From contig JADFYG010000033.1 of assembly GCA_015233155.1 (NCBI GenBank), positions 1,093-65,092 on the forward strand: a stretch of 64,000 bases of DNA, in the 5' to 3' direction. The notes below the pieces were generated by a model. It saw only the letters and a program-made list of their open reading frames with translations, did not search any database and had not been told where the DNA came from. The DNA comes from Candidatus Rifleibacteriota bacterium. Its GTDB lineage: Bacteria; Muiribacteriota; Ozemobacteria; Ozemobacterales; Ozemobacteraceae. A program made the translations under genes and the position numbers. Position 1 is the first letter of the stretch. Every line of letters starts with the position of its first letter. Positions 1 through 7,389 of this stretch are shown here, piece by piece.

Positions 1-1
1 T

Positions 2-136
2 ATTCGTCTTCTCTGCCCCGATTCCGAGGTCGAACAGGTTGTCAGCATTCTCAATCATTGCATGGGCTCGGTTGCCGACCAGATGATGCCAAAGTTTTCG
101 ACGCTGCCAGAGATTACCCGGATATCGTCTAAATGA
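2..136 (+). CDS. C-terminal fragment of an unrecognised protein
   Basis: The window opens inside a reading frame that stays open for 44 codons from base 2 and stops at TGA. The fragment reads like ordinary soluble protein (for example DSEVEQVVSILNHC) and ends in TRISSK. I do not recognise the family, and so short a piece could be open by chance. No terminator-like hairpin follows it before the toxin-antitoxin module. Confidence 0.3.
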   Translation: MRLLCPDSEVEQVVSILNHCMGSVADQMMPKFSTLPEITRISSK

Positions 137-403
137 ATTTTGAGCAGCGTGGCCAAAAGCTACGCGCTTACTTCGCGGTCAGGGTCGCAGTGCAACTAAG
201 ATCTTCAAATAGTGTCTCCCAGTATACACCCATAAAGTTGATGGCTATATACTGGGATCAGTTCAACTGTCTTCTGAAGCATCGTATAGTCACCGTCTTG
301 GCATATCTGCACAGCGTCATGCCCTCACCGGGCGAATGTCCGAGCAGTACAGGCCTGCCACCGATTGATCTGGAGTATTCCGAATATCAAAGAGCTTGCG
401 TTT

Positions 404-422
404 TATACGTCAGTGACGTATA
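404..422. promoter_or_regulatory. Operator palindrome of the HigB/NadS-like module
   Basis: TATACGTCA-G-TGACGTATA is a perfect 9-bp inverted repeat around one central base, ending 8 bases before the toxin ATG. A candidate promoter overlaps it: -35 TTGCGT at 396-401, a 17-base spacer and -10 TATATT at 419-424. Autorepression by the antitoxin HTH protein is normal for this class, so this is the likely operator. With this -10 the transcript would start at about the ATG, and no Shine-Dalgarno is visible, so the mRNA may be leaderless. Confidence 0.6.
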
Positions 423-430
423 TTAATAGT

Positions 431-742
431 ATGATCTTTATTGAAATGACAGTCTTTACGGAAGACTTGTTAGCACTTCTTTCGGATGATGAATATCGCG
501 AAATGCAAAGGGTACTTTTGCTCGATCCGATAAAAGGCGCTCTCATTAAGGGCAGTGGCGGATTCCGAAAACTACGTTGGCAGCAGGCCCATAAGGGAAA
601 ACGTGGCGGCACCCGGATTATTTATTACTGGGAAAAGTATTCTGAAAAACTCTATCTGATCTTTATTTACAAAAAAGCTGCCCAGGAAAACTTAACGCCG
701 GAGCAGGTGAAGTTATTAAAGTCCCTTGTGAAAGGAATATAG
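431..742 (+). CDS. RelE/HigB-type toxin
   Basis: This 103-residue protein belongs to the RelE/HigB superfamily of ribosome-associated mRNA interferase toxins. The start at MIFIE fits the family, whose members commonly begin MIFIE and continue with a LLSDDEY-like helix; the longer ORF-track start would read through the operator. A lysine/arginine-rich core (KLRWQ, GKRGGTRIIYYW) matches the glycine-turn and strand region before the YLIFIYKK strand. It lies 2 bases upstream of an HTH antitoxin gene, the toxin-first order typical of higBA. No catalytic residue can be assigned from sequence alone. Confidence 0.85.
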   Translation: MIFIEMTVFTEDLLALLSDDEYREMQRVLLLDPIKGALIKGSGGFRKLRWQQAHKGKRGGTRIIYYWEKYSEKLYLIFIYKKAAQENLTPEQVKLLKSLVKGI

Positions 743-744
743 CC

Positions 745-1035
745 ATGGAATCTAAACTTTTTGACAGACTTGCTGAAGGTGTAGAACAATTTGTAAAAGT
801 CAGGCGCGGCGAAATGAAGCCCTCTCGGGTCTTCGAATTCACCGCCCTTGATGTAAAGGCACTCAGAGAAGGGCTGCATAAGTCTCAGTCGGAGTTCGCA
901 CACATGATCGGTGTAAGTATATCTACGCTCCAGAACTGGGAACAAGGCCGTCGCAAACCGGTCGGGCCTGCTCAAGCTCTTCTGCGAGTAGTTCAGAAAC
1001 AGCCCAAGGCTGTTCTTAAAGCGTTAAATGCGTAG
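745..1035 (+). CDS. NadS/HigA-like HTH antitoxin
   Basis: This 96-residue protein has an Xre-type helix-turn-helix at about residues 40-80 (SQSEFAHMIGVSISTLQNWEQG), preceded by the ALDVKALREGL segment typical of NadS-type antitoxins. It should neutralise the upstream RelE/HigB-like toxin and repress their shared promoter at the 404-422 palindrome. The gene starts 2 bases after the toxin stop, so the two are co-transcribed. It ends in a basic tail. Assignment to the toxin-antitoxin class is firm; the subfamily name is less so. Confidence 0.88.
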   Translation: MESKLFDRLAEGVEQFVKVRRGEMKPSRVFEFTALDVKALREGLHKSQSEFAHMIGVSISTLQNWEQGRRKPVGPAQALLRVVQKQPKAVLKALNA

Positions 1036-1261
1036 GTGCAAACAAGCCGGATAACTTATTGCTGCACATTTTCATCTCAGAATCTGTAACCCTTACTGAC
1101 ATAAGTAATCTGCACTGCACACGTCACCCTGACTCCGGAGTTCAAATACGTGGCAGAATAGACTCTCCGAGCCATTATCTCCAAGCATTGATAAAACTGC
1201 ATTTTATAAGACAACCTTGCATTTTCCAAAATTCCTGATAGCTTCTATCCAGGTGGCAATG
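1036..1261. other. Intergenic, no gene seen
   Basis: This stretch follows the antitoxin and precedes repeat copy A. Neither strand holds an ORF with a ribosome-binding site or recognisable product; the 74-residue minus ORF in the track runs through the repeat and has no family resemblance. No clear terminator hairpin was found directly after the antitoxin stop. Confidence 0.5.
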
Positions 1262-1365
1262 TGTTTTCTGCGGGATACATGAAATCAGCAAAAGCGGTCT
1301 GGCGACTCGAAATATCCGGAAATGAAAACAGGCCCCGAAATCGGAGCCCGGCTCTTTGTTAAATG
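1262..1365. repeat. Diverged ~100-bp repeat, copy A
   Basis: This segment aligns without gaps over most of its length to copy B at 2517-2620. Both share ATGAAATCAG, a CTCGAAA block, the hairpin core CCGAAATCGGAGCCCG and the end TCTTTGTTAAA. Each copy lies downstream of a plus-strand toxin-antitoxin module. There is no ORF and no terminal inverted repeat typical of an IS. It may be a mobile terminator-like element or the scar of a local duplication. Confidence 0.55.
1331..1348 (-). terminator. Hairpin terminator downstream of the tRNA
   Basis: On the minus strand the sequence folds as GGCUCCG-AUUU-CGGGGCC with one G-U wobble and is followed by TGTTTTCATTT. It lies about 90 bases beyond the 3' end of the minus-strand tRNA gene, so it could end that transcript. 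It is part of repeat copy A and resembles the hairpin at 2586-2603. Confidence 0.5.
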
Positions 1366-1435
1366 AATCACCTACCAAATCACCCACCCATATTTGCAAT
1401 GGTCTGGGGAACCGCTTGTGATGCTTGTCGGGCGG

Positions 1436-1507
1436 TGCTCACTCTAGGATTTGAACCTGTGACCCCCGCCGTGTGAAGGCGATGCTCTTCCACTGAGCTA
1501 AGTGCCC
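1436..1507 (-). tRNA. tRNA-Val (CAC), possibly decayed
   Basis: The reverse complement forms a 72-base cloverleaf: acceptor GGGCACT, D-arm GCTC/GAGC, anticodon arm TCGCC-TTCACAC-GGCGG with anticodon CAC (valine, GUG codons), and T-arm with loop TTCAAAT. The 3' half is damaged. The T-stem ACAGG faces CCTAG where CCTGT is expected, and the acceptor 3' strand is AGTGAGC where AGTGCCC is expected, leaving two mismatches in each stem. It may be a pseudogene, a poorly folding copy, or a gene whose 3' end was replaced by recombination. CCA is not encoded (ACCG). Confidence 0.7.
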
Positions 1508-1857
1508 GAACGACCTGATTCTAGCATGTTACACCGACCTTTGCAAGAGATGAGCAGGGCAATAATTGGACGTGATTTTTAGTTAAAGGGCGATTGAGTG
1601 GAGGACAATCGAACATGCAGCATCCGGGCTGGTTTGGCAGGGAAATGAGAACAAAGAGAGTGTTCCGGATTTTTACGAATCACACACCCAATCACCCCCC
1701 TCGAAATATTCATAAAAGGAGCTTTTGTAATGAAATGTATAATCAACTCGGGAGATCTGACAACTACCCGACTCTGATACCCACGTTTTAAATCACTTCG
1801 GAGCTTTAGTTAAAAGTCCCACAGATATGCAGCTGTTCTATTAAATCTCCTGATTTC
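1508..1857. other. Intergenic, no gene seen
   Basis: Between the tRNA and the vapBC promoter no credible gene is present. The 65-residue ORF at 1594-1791 has no ribosome-binding site and a low-complexity look (THNHPP-like stretch), and is treated as chance. The tRNA promoter should lie here on the minus strand but no convincing -35/-10 pair was identified. Confidence 0.45.
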
Positions 1858-1886
1858 TTGACAATAATTCTATTTTCGATCAGAAT
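1858..1886 (+). promoter_or_regulatory. Sigma-70-type promoter for vapBC
   Basis: TTGACA at 1858-1863, a perfect consensus -35, is followed after exactly 17 bases by CAGAAT at 1881-1886 as -10. The start site would be near 1893, leaving a short leader that contains the strong ribosome-binding site GCGGAGGTC before the vapB ATG at 1922. Confidence 0.65.
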
Positions 1887-1921
1887 AAGTAAGACGCAAA
1901 CAATATCGATGCGGAGGTCGT

Positions 1922-2131
1922 ATGAACACTGTTACCGTTTCTCCAAAATTTCAGATCGTCATTCCAGCCCAAATTCGCGAGTCTATGGGAATCAAGGTTG
2001 GAACCAAAGTTCAAGTTATTCCTTACAAAGGACGGATTGAATTAGTTCCGGTCAGACCTATGAAGGAACTTTTTGGATCCTTGCCTCTGATCGATCCTGC
2101 CGTTAAAAGAGATGAACCAGACCGGCTATGA
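1922..2131 (+). CDS. vapB: VapB-type antitoxin, AbrB/MazE fold
   Basis: This 69-residue protein has the swapped-hairpin AbrB DNA-binding domain at its N-terminus (VSPKFQIVIPAQIRESMGIKVGTKV), which binds its own promoter. The C-terminal tail (MKELFGSLPLIDPAVKRDEPDRL) is the type of segment that wraps the PIN toxin. The start is set by GGAGG 6-7 bases upstream. The stop overlaps the toxin start as ATGA, indicating translational coupling. A consensus promoter lies just upstream. Confidence 0.9.
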   Translation: MNTVTVSPKFQIVIPAQIRESMGIKVGTKVQVIPYKGRIELVPVRPMKELFGSLPLIDPAVKRDEPDRL

Positions 2132-2505
2132 GAAATTTCAACCTTGTAGATTCCTGTGGATGGCTGGAATATGTTGTCGGGTCAGCTCAGGGAAAAAAGT
2201 ATTTCGCCCCTATCAATGATCTTGAGAACCTTATTGTACCAACAATTTGTATTTATGAAGTCTTCAAGCGAATCATGAGTCAGCAGGACGAAGAAGAAGC
2301 ATTGCGAGTAGTCGCCAACATGCATCTTGGAAAGGTTGTAGATCTGGATTCGAGATTAGCTGTTGATGCTGCTCAACTGAGCCGGACTCTTCGAATTCCA
2401 ATGGCAGACGCCATTGTTGTTGCAACTGCTCATCTGGTTTCTGCAACCATTTGGACTCAAGACGAACACTTCAAGGACATGAAATCCGTGAAGTTTCTCG
2501 GCTGA
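2128..2505 (+). CDS. vapC: VapC-type PIN-domain ribonuclease toxin
   Basis: This 125-residue PIN-domain protein is the likely RNase partner of VapB. The acidic residues expected to bind metal are visible: Asp in LVDSCGW near residue 8, Glu in TICIYEVFKR near residue 49, Asp in MADAIVVATA near residue 98, and Asp in IWTQDEHF near residue 115. Length is normal for VapC. Its ATG overlaps the antitoxin stop by four bases. Known relatives cut tRNA or rRNA, but the target here cannot be read from sequence. Confidence 0.9.
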   Translation: MRNFNLVDSCGWLEYVVGSAQGKKYFAPINDLENLIVPTICIYEVFKRIMSQQDEEEALRVVANMHLGKVVDLDSRLAVDAAQLSRTLRIPMADAIVVATAHLVSATIWTQDEHFKDMKSVKFLG

Positions 2506-2516
2506 ACGATGTCTAT

Positions 2517-2620
2517 GTGTTTTTACAGGAGAAATGAAATCAGGGAACACAGTCGGGTAGCTCGAAAGAGCAGGAAACAAAAACAGGCTCCGAAATCGGA
2601 GCCCGAGTCTTTGTTAAACG
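2517..2620. repeat. Diverged ~100-bp repeat, copy B
   Basis: This is the second copy of the element at 1262-1365, again just downstream of a plus-strand toxin-antitoxin operon. It contains an uninterrupted version of the palindrome GGCTCCGAAATCGGAGCC and the trailing TCTTTGTTAAA. It lies between vapC and the end of the minus-strand M16 peptidase gene. Confidence 0.55.
2586..2603 (-). terminator. Terminator of the M16 peptidase gene
   Basis: GGCTCCG-AAAT-CGGAGCC is a perfect 7-bp hairpin. On the minus strand it is followed by TGTTTTTGTTTCC, a usable U-tract, and it lies about 85 bases past the peptidase stop. On the plus strand the tail CGAGTCTTTGTT is weaker, so it may also help end vapBC transcripts. 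Confidence 0.6.
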
Positions 2621-2688
2621 ATTTCCCATTAATCGCACCTTGATACAGCACCTGGAAGCCGCCGATTTATCAGAGCATCAGAAAAAAG

Positions 2689-5409
2689 CTACCGGACAGT
2701 ACCGTCTGGACCCGTAATCGCTAAAACAGCCTGATCAGGCTTCAAATATGTATTGGCAAGACGCTTAACATCCTCCGCCGTGGTCTTCCAGAGCTCCCCG
2801 GGATAAGCAAAATCATATGCAAAACCAACACCTATCGATTCAAACCAGGAAAGATACTGCGCCGACCGCAGACAGGTCCCGTGATCAATGGCATACTGAC
2901 CAGACGTAAACGATAGCGCCCGATCCAACTCTTCCTTTTTCACACCGTTCGCAGCAATATCCGCTATCTCAGCCAGTACAAGCTCTTTGACCCTGCCGGC
3001 AGACTTCGGATCCGTGCCAACAATGGCCGCAATGCCGCCTCCGTCTATGCGCGACGGAAACACTCCGGTAACCGCGTATGCCAGCCCCGCCTTGTTGCGT
3101 ATATTCATGAAATAGCGCGCGGACATGCCACCACCAAGAACCGCATTCAACACTTTCATTCCCGCGTAATCCGGATGCCCGATACACGGACCAATCCAAC
3201 CTAGCGCCACCATTGCCTGTTTCTTCGCCTTGACATCGAAGACTGTCGTGAAGGAAGCCGGCGCCGCGGGAATCCCGATTTTATGAACATTTTCAGGCGC
3301 GCTCGCGACCTTCTGAGAAATGTCGTCCACTGAAGATATCGCGCCACGATGCAAAGTTCCAAAAAAAGTCGAGGTGAGAGAAAGCGCGTCAGACGCGGTA
3401 ATATCTCCAACTATGGCCAGCACCATGTTTTCCGGTACATACCACTCGCCATGAAACTTTGACAGATTTTCCGTAGTCAGCTTATCCACTGTTCCAGCCT
3501 CTCCGAGCGGATATACGGAATATGGATGCCCCTTGAACAACGTCGCGTTGAAAAGTCGCCAGGTATTCTCAAACATGTCATCCGCAACAGCCTTTAGCCG
3601 CATAAGAACCTTGCCGCGCTCAATATTGAATGGAGCTGCCGGGAACGATGGATTGCGGATAACATCCGCGAGAATCTCGAATGCACGTCCAAAAGCAGCC
3701 TTCGAACAACTCAGATTGAACCGCACCAGATCAGGCTCCGCTGACGTCGATAATTCTGCTCCCAGACTTTCCAAGTCCCATAATATTTTCGTTCCGTCGC
3801 GTTTTGCCGTCCCCTTCATCATCATTTCAGCGGTCAGATTCGCGATTCCTTCCTGTCCCTTCGATTCCCGGCGAGAACCTGCATCGACAGCCAGCGAAAT
3901 ACCTATGAGACCGGTTCCCGGAAGCGGACGGTGAATGAGCCGCACTCCGTTTTCAAGTTCGTATTTCTTCGTTCCATTCGAATCGCCTTTTTCGACGTAT
4001 TTCGCGCGAGGACTGACCAGGACCATCGCATACCCCTCCTGAGACAGGAACTTGTTGGCAAGCACCTGAATCTGGGACGACGTAACCGCACGCATATTCT
4101 TCAGATAATTCTTTTCGGCGTTAAGCCTGGACATAACAATCGCCGAACCAAGCGTCTCAGCCTTCCCCTCAACTGATTCAGCGCCACGAATGTAAAGTGT
4201 CTCAAGATAATCTTTCGCTTTCTGCAACTCCTCAGAAGAAACCGGCTCGTGCACTATACGTCGAATCTCTTCACGAATCCCCTTTATTACCTCTTCCTCA
4301 TCAATAGGATCGAATTCAGAGCGCACCATAAACAAACCATCATCAATCAGCCCCTGTTGCCCGGCTCCGATCGATGTGACAATACCACGATTCTCCTTCA
4401 ACGCCATCGATAATCGACTTGAACGCCCCTGCCCGAGAACTATTCCCAATAAATCGAGACCAACAGACTCCTCATCGGCGGAAGCCGGAACGGTTCGATA
4501 CGCCATCAACAGATACTCCCGCGCAACGTCCAAATGCCGGCGCACGATGCGGGGACTCTTCATTTCCGGGTCCCGATCGAACTTCGCGACAGGCACCGCC
4601 GCCCCGACGTGACCGGAATAAAGCGTCTTCACTTTGGCAAGAATAGCCTTCGGATCAACATCTCCGACAACAATCAACGTCATGTTCTCAGGTCCATACC
4701 AGGTCTTGAAAAAAGATACCATATCATCACGCGAAATACCGGTACAAGACGTGGCGACGCCAGGAGCTCCTCCGGTCGACGCGTTAGGGGAAGATGGACC
4801 CGTGGCGATGTTTTCCTTAGGTCCAAGCGTCGGACGTCTGTACGGATGGTTCGTATAAATTGTATGAAAAAGGGTTTCCCAGAGAAGGTGCCCCGGGTCA
4901 TCGGCAGCGCGCTTAATTTCTTCTATGATGACCGGACGCTCATTATCTATTGCGCTCTGATCGAAAGCCGAATTCATGAAAACATCGGCAAAGATGTCAA
5001 GAGCTTTTTCTATATGTCGGCTCTCACATGAAATGTAGTAATGCGTGTAATCAAGCGACGTCCCGGCATTTGTTCGACCGCCGAATGCCTCAATGTCACG
5101 AGCGACCTGCCCGACACCACGCGTTTTAGTTCCCTTGAACATTGTGTGTTCGAGAAAATGCGCAATGCCATTGGTTCTGTCGCTTTCATTCCGGCTTCCG
5201 GTGCGAAACCAGACATCGGTTACAGCAAGCGGCGTCGTATGGTCTTCCTTGATGACAATCGTCATGCCATTCGAAAGCTTCTCGATAACCACGGGGTCCC
5301 AGGAAAACGCCGGCTCATCTCCGGAAACACCGCCAGAAACCCCGCTAGTAACATCAGCAGCGGAAACAGCGGCAATCATCATAAACATCAACAAAAAACA
5401 CTTGCACAT
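2689..5409 (-). CDS. Secreted two-lobe M16 zinc peptidase
   Basis: This pitrilysin-family (M16) metallopeptidase, about 906 residues, carries two M16 lobes in one chain, so one molecule can form the closed chamber that cuts peptides. The zinc motif HFLEH is at about residues 84-88, with the distal glutamate in NERPVIIEEIKR. The second lobe has lost the motif (GIANLTAEMM at the matching place) and should be structural. A signal peptide (MCKCFLLMFMMIAAVSA) points to the periplasm. The start at 5409 is chosen because AAAGGA lies about 8 bases upstream; the ATG at 5427 and the TTG at 5466 lack a good site. It follows an amidohydrolase gene on the same strand. Confidence 0.88.
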   Translation of the reverse strand: MCKCFLLMFMMIAAVSAADVTSGVSGGVSGDEPAFSWDPVVIEKLSNGMTIVIKEDHTTPLAVTDVWFRTGSRNESDRTNGIAHFLEHTMFKGTKTRGVGQVARDIEAFGGRTNAGTSLDYTHYYISCESRHIEKALDIFADVFMNSAFDQSAIDNERPVIIEEIKRAADDPGHLLWETLFHTIYTNHPYRRPTLGPKENIATGPSSPNASTGGAPGVATSCTGISRDDMVSFFKTWYGPENMTLIVVGDVDPKAILAKVKTLYSGHVGAAVPVAKFDRDPEMKSPRIVRRHLDVAREYLLMAYRTVPASADEESVGLDLLGIVLGQGRSSRLSMALKENRGIVTSIGAGQQGLIDDGLFMVRSEFDPIDEEEVIKGIREEIRRIVHEPVSSEELQKAKDYLETLYIRGAESVEGKAETLGSAIVMSRLNAEKNYLKNMRAVTSSQIQVLANKFLSQEGYAMVLVSPRAKYVEKGDSNGTKKYELENGVRLIHRPLPGTGLIGISLAVDAGSRRESKGQEGIANLTAEMMMKGTAKRDGTKILWDLESLGAELSTSAEPDLVRFNLSCSKAAFGRAFEILADVIRNPSFPAAPFNIERGKVLMRLKAVADDMFENTWRLFNATLFKGHPYSVYPLGEAGTVDKLTTENLSKFHGEWYVPENMVLAIVGDITASDALSLTSTFFGTLHRGAISSVDDISQKVASAPENVHKIGIPAAPASFTTVFDVKAKKQAMVALGWIGPCIGHPDYAGMKVLNAVLGGGMSARYFMNIRNKAGLAYAVTGVFPSRIDGGGIAAIVGTDPKSAGRVKELVLAEIADIAANGVKKEELDRALSFTSGQYAIDHGTCLRSAQYLSWFESIGVGFAYDFAYPGELWKTTAEDVKRLANTYLKPDQAVLAITGPDGTVR

Positions 5410-5462
5410 AGATTCATTCCTTTCCATGCTATCCGGGTATGGAATACTGCCTGTTGTAATGA

Positions 5463-6698
5463 TCAAGGTTCAGCAATCGGCAGAAATGGAAACACGCACG
5501 GCACACCCAGCTTGCTGGATATGCGTTCCAGGAGCTGAAGAGGCTTGCCCCAGATCAACTTGGGACGCCCCCCGACAAGCACTTCGGAAAATTGGTCAAA
5601 TTCGACAAAACAGGCATTTCTGAAAGCCTCATCTCCAAATACCAGGACTCCCCGATGCGTCAGAATCGTTACATCCCTGGGTGTAAGAGCAAAAAAACTT
5701 TCGAACGGATCACCCTTCAGGTCTTCAAAAATGAGCAGATCCGCAAACTTTCCCTCAGCTATCGTTCCACGCTGGGCCCCGACACGAAACACCTGCGCCG
5801 CACGACGCGTCACCATGTCAATCAGATCGACAGACTTCAAGCGATCGCCTAAATGATCATGCGAGATCGCCCGCGCCAGTCGCAGCTCATCAAATAGGTT
5901 CGCCGAGCCTTTCATCGGACTGTCGGTGCCAAGCACGACAGGAATACCCATGTCGAGCATCTTCGCAACCGGAGCCATACTTCCGAATATATGCCGGTTC
6001 GCCTCAGGGGTCCAGACAACTGAAGCTTTTTTTGCCGCAATCAACTCCAGATCAGAATCTGAAAATCCTATGCCATTTACAAGAACCGTGTTCTCCGCAA
6101 GCGCGCCAAGCCGGTTCAACACCTCTATCTCTTCGACAATATCGGAATCAAACCCTTCTTCCATATGCAGAATAAAGGGCAATACTCCGCGCGACTGGCA
6201 GAATTCCTCATAAAGCCCCTCGCCCCATTCCAGGGCGTGAGATGACACTGAGTGTGCCAGAAAAAAATGCTCCAGCATAGCCAGAAGAGGTTTCCCAAGA
6301 AAAGTTCCGGAAACTTCACGCGGAAAATGATCGACTACGAGCCCAACCCCGGAAATAGCATTCCGGTACATACCAAGCGCATACAAATCGGCAATGGAAA
6401 GATACTGCTTCAGGCGATGAATGGGAGATTCTAAAAAATCGCGTTCCCAGTCGAACCAATTCCTGAAGTGCCCATCTTCACCGCGTGGACCAAAGGTTTC
6501 ATACATGTGATCATGACAATTGATCAGAGCCGGAAACACTATCCGACCTTCAAGATTGATGGTTAATTCACTGACCTTCGGAAGCGGATCGTCAGGACCG
6601 TACACCCCGGTGATGATATCGTCGCAGATTAACACCTTCCCCGGACGAATCTCGAATTCAGGAGTCAAGATACGACCGTTTTCAAGGAGCTTATACAT
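5463..6698 (-). CDS. Amidohydrolase-superfamily metal hydrolase
   Basis: This 411-residue protein has the composite-domain layout of cytosine-deaminase/guanine-deaminase-like amidohydrolases: an N-terminal beta-sandwich, the metal motif HxH in NCHDHMYE at about residues 61-63, and the late aspartate in LGTDSPMK. The C-terminal ADLLIFED strand is typical of the family. It would remove an amino or amide group from a small cyclic or linear substrate that cannot be predicted. AAAGGA precedes the ATG. It lies between the PocR-domain gene and the M16 peptidase, probably in one transcript. Confidence 0.75.
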   Translation of the reverse strand: MYKLLENGRILTPEFEIRPGKVLICDDIITGVYGPDDPLPKVSELTINLEGRIVFPALINCHDHMYETFGPRGEDGHFRNWFDWERDFLESPIHRLKQYLSIADLYALGMYRNAISGVGLVVDHFPREVSGTFLGKPLLAMLEHFFLAHSVSSHALEWGEGLYEEFCQSRGVLPFILHMEEGFDSDIVEEIEVLNRLGALAENTVLVNGIGFSDSDLELIAAKKASVVWTPEANRHIFGSMAPVAKMLDMGIPVVLGTDSPMKGSANLFDELRLARAISHDHLGDRLKSVDLIDMVTRRAAQVFRVGAQRGTIAEGKFADLLIFEDLKGDPFESFFALTPRDVTILTHRGVLVFGDEAFRNACFVEFDQFSEVLVGGRPKLIWGKPLQLLERISSKLGVPCVFPFLPIAEP

Positions 6699-6726
6699 CT
6701 CGTTTTCCTTTCGAACAGTTCGCGAT

Positions 6727-7347
6727 TCAGACAGCTTCGATACGCTTCAGATCGCTCTTGATCTCACGGTAGAACAACGGCCATGTCTTCTCAGAAAAGG
6801 CCAGTTCGGAAAAATTATCCCCGAGCTTTTTCAGGAATTCCAAAAACGAAATCCGCTGAAAATCAGGCTCGAGAGTTTTGACATGTTTAAAACTCGCAAA
6901 AAAAGGCTCCAGATCATGAAGTCCAACCGAACGAGCGGCTATTCCAAAAGCTCCATCAATTGCGGATCGATCGGAAAGCCTCTGCGGCATAATCTGCGCC
7001 CCAAGAATTGTCCCGATCATTTCACCCTGAAGTTCGATGGGTACCGCAAATATCAGGAAGCCTGCCCAGCATATATTTACAAACGGTGTCTTTCGCCGAA
7101 GTAACTTTTCCTCAATGTTCGCGTATGTGCGGCGACAACGTAAACGTCCAGGCTCCGTGCCACGCAAAATAGAGCATGGTCCGCCAAAATAATCGGTCTT
7201 GCACACCACTTCGCCGGACGAAGACCGAAGAGAAAGCGGTACACCGAGGAATTCTTCAAGTCGCCGCAGAATATCCGGAACCTGTCCCTTGGCGAAGGTC
7301 ACCGATGTATTCACATTAGGAACAACAGGGATCTTGCCTTCACTCAT
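6727..7347 (-). CDS. PocR-domain ligand-sensing protein
   Basis: This 206-residue protein looks like a stand-alone PocR sensory domain. Supporting marks are the cysteine cluster in FGGPCSILRGTEPGRLRCRR, the NICWAGFLIFAVPI strand and GEMIGTILGAQIM. PocR domains are known as small-molecule sensors (for example in propanediol regulation) and usually sit ahead of an HTH or kinase domain. Here no output domain is visible, only a C-terminal helical tail. A good ribosome-binding site (GAGGTGG) precedes the ATG. Its place between phosphate butyryltransferase and an amidohydrolase suggests metabolite sensing, but the ligand is unknown. Confidence 0.7.
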   Translation of the reverse strand: MSEGKIPVVPNVNTSVTFAKGQVPDILRRLEEFLGVPLSLRSSSGEVVCKTDYFGGPCSILRGTEPGRLRCRRTYANIEEKLLRRKTPFVNICWAGFLIFAVPIELQGEMIGTILGAQIMPQRLSDRSAIDGAFGIAARSVGLHDLEPFFASFKHVKTLEPDFQRISFLEFLKKLGDNFSELAFSEKTWPLFYREIKSDLKRIEAV

Positions 7348-7389
7348 ATCTCATCCACCTCACTCAAAACTGCTGATAAACAAACAAGG

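Noticed and set aside
1594-1791. 65-residue ORF before vapBC
   Set aside because: No ribosome-binding site and no protein-like pattern.
3533-5623. Several plus-strand ORFs of 130-176 residues opposite the M16 peptidase
   Set aside because: They are antisense shadows with Arg/Ser/Pro-rich composition and no ribosome-binding sites.
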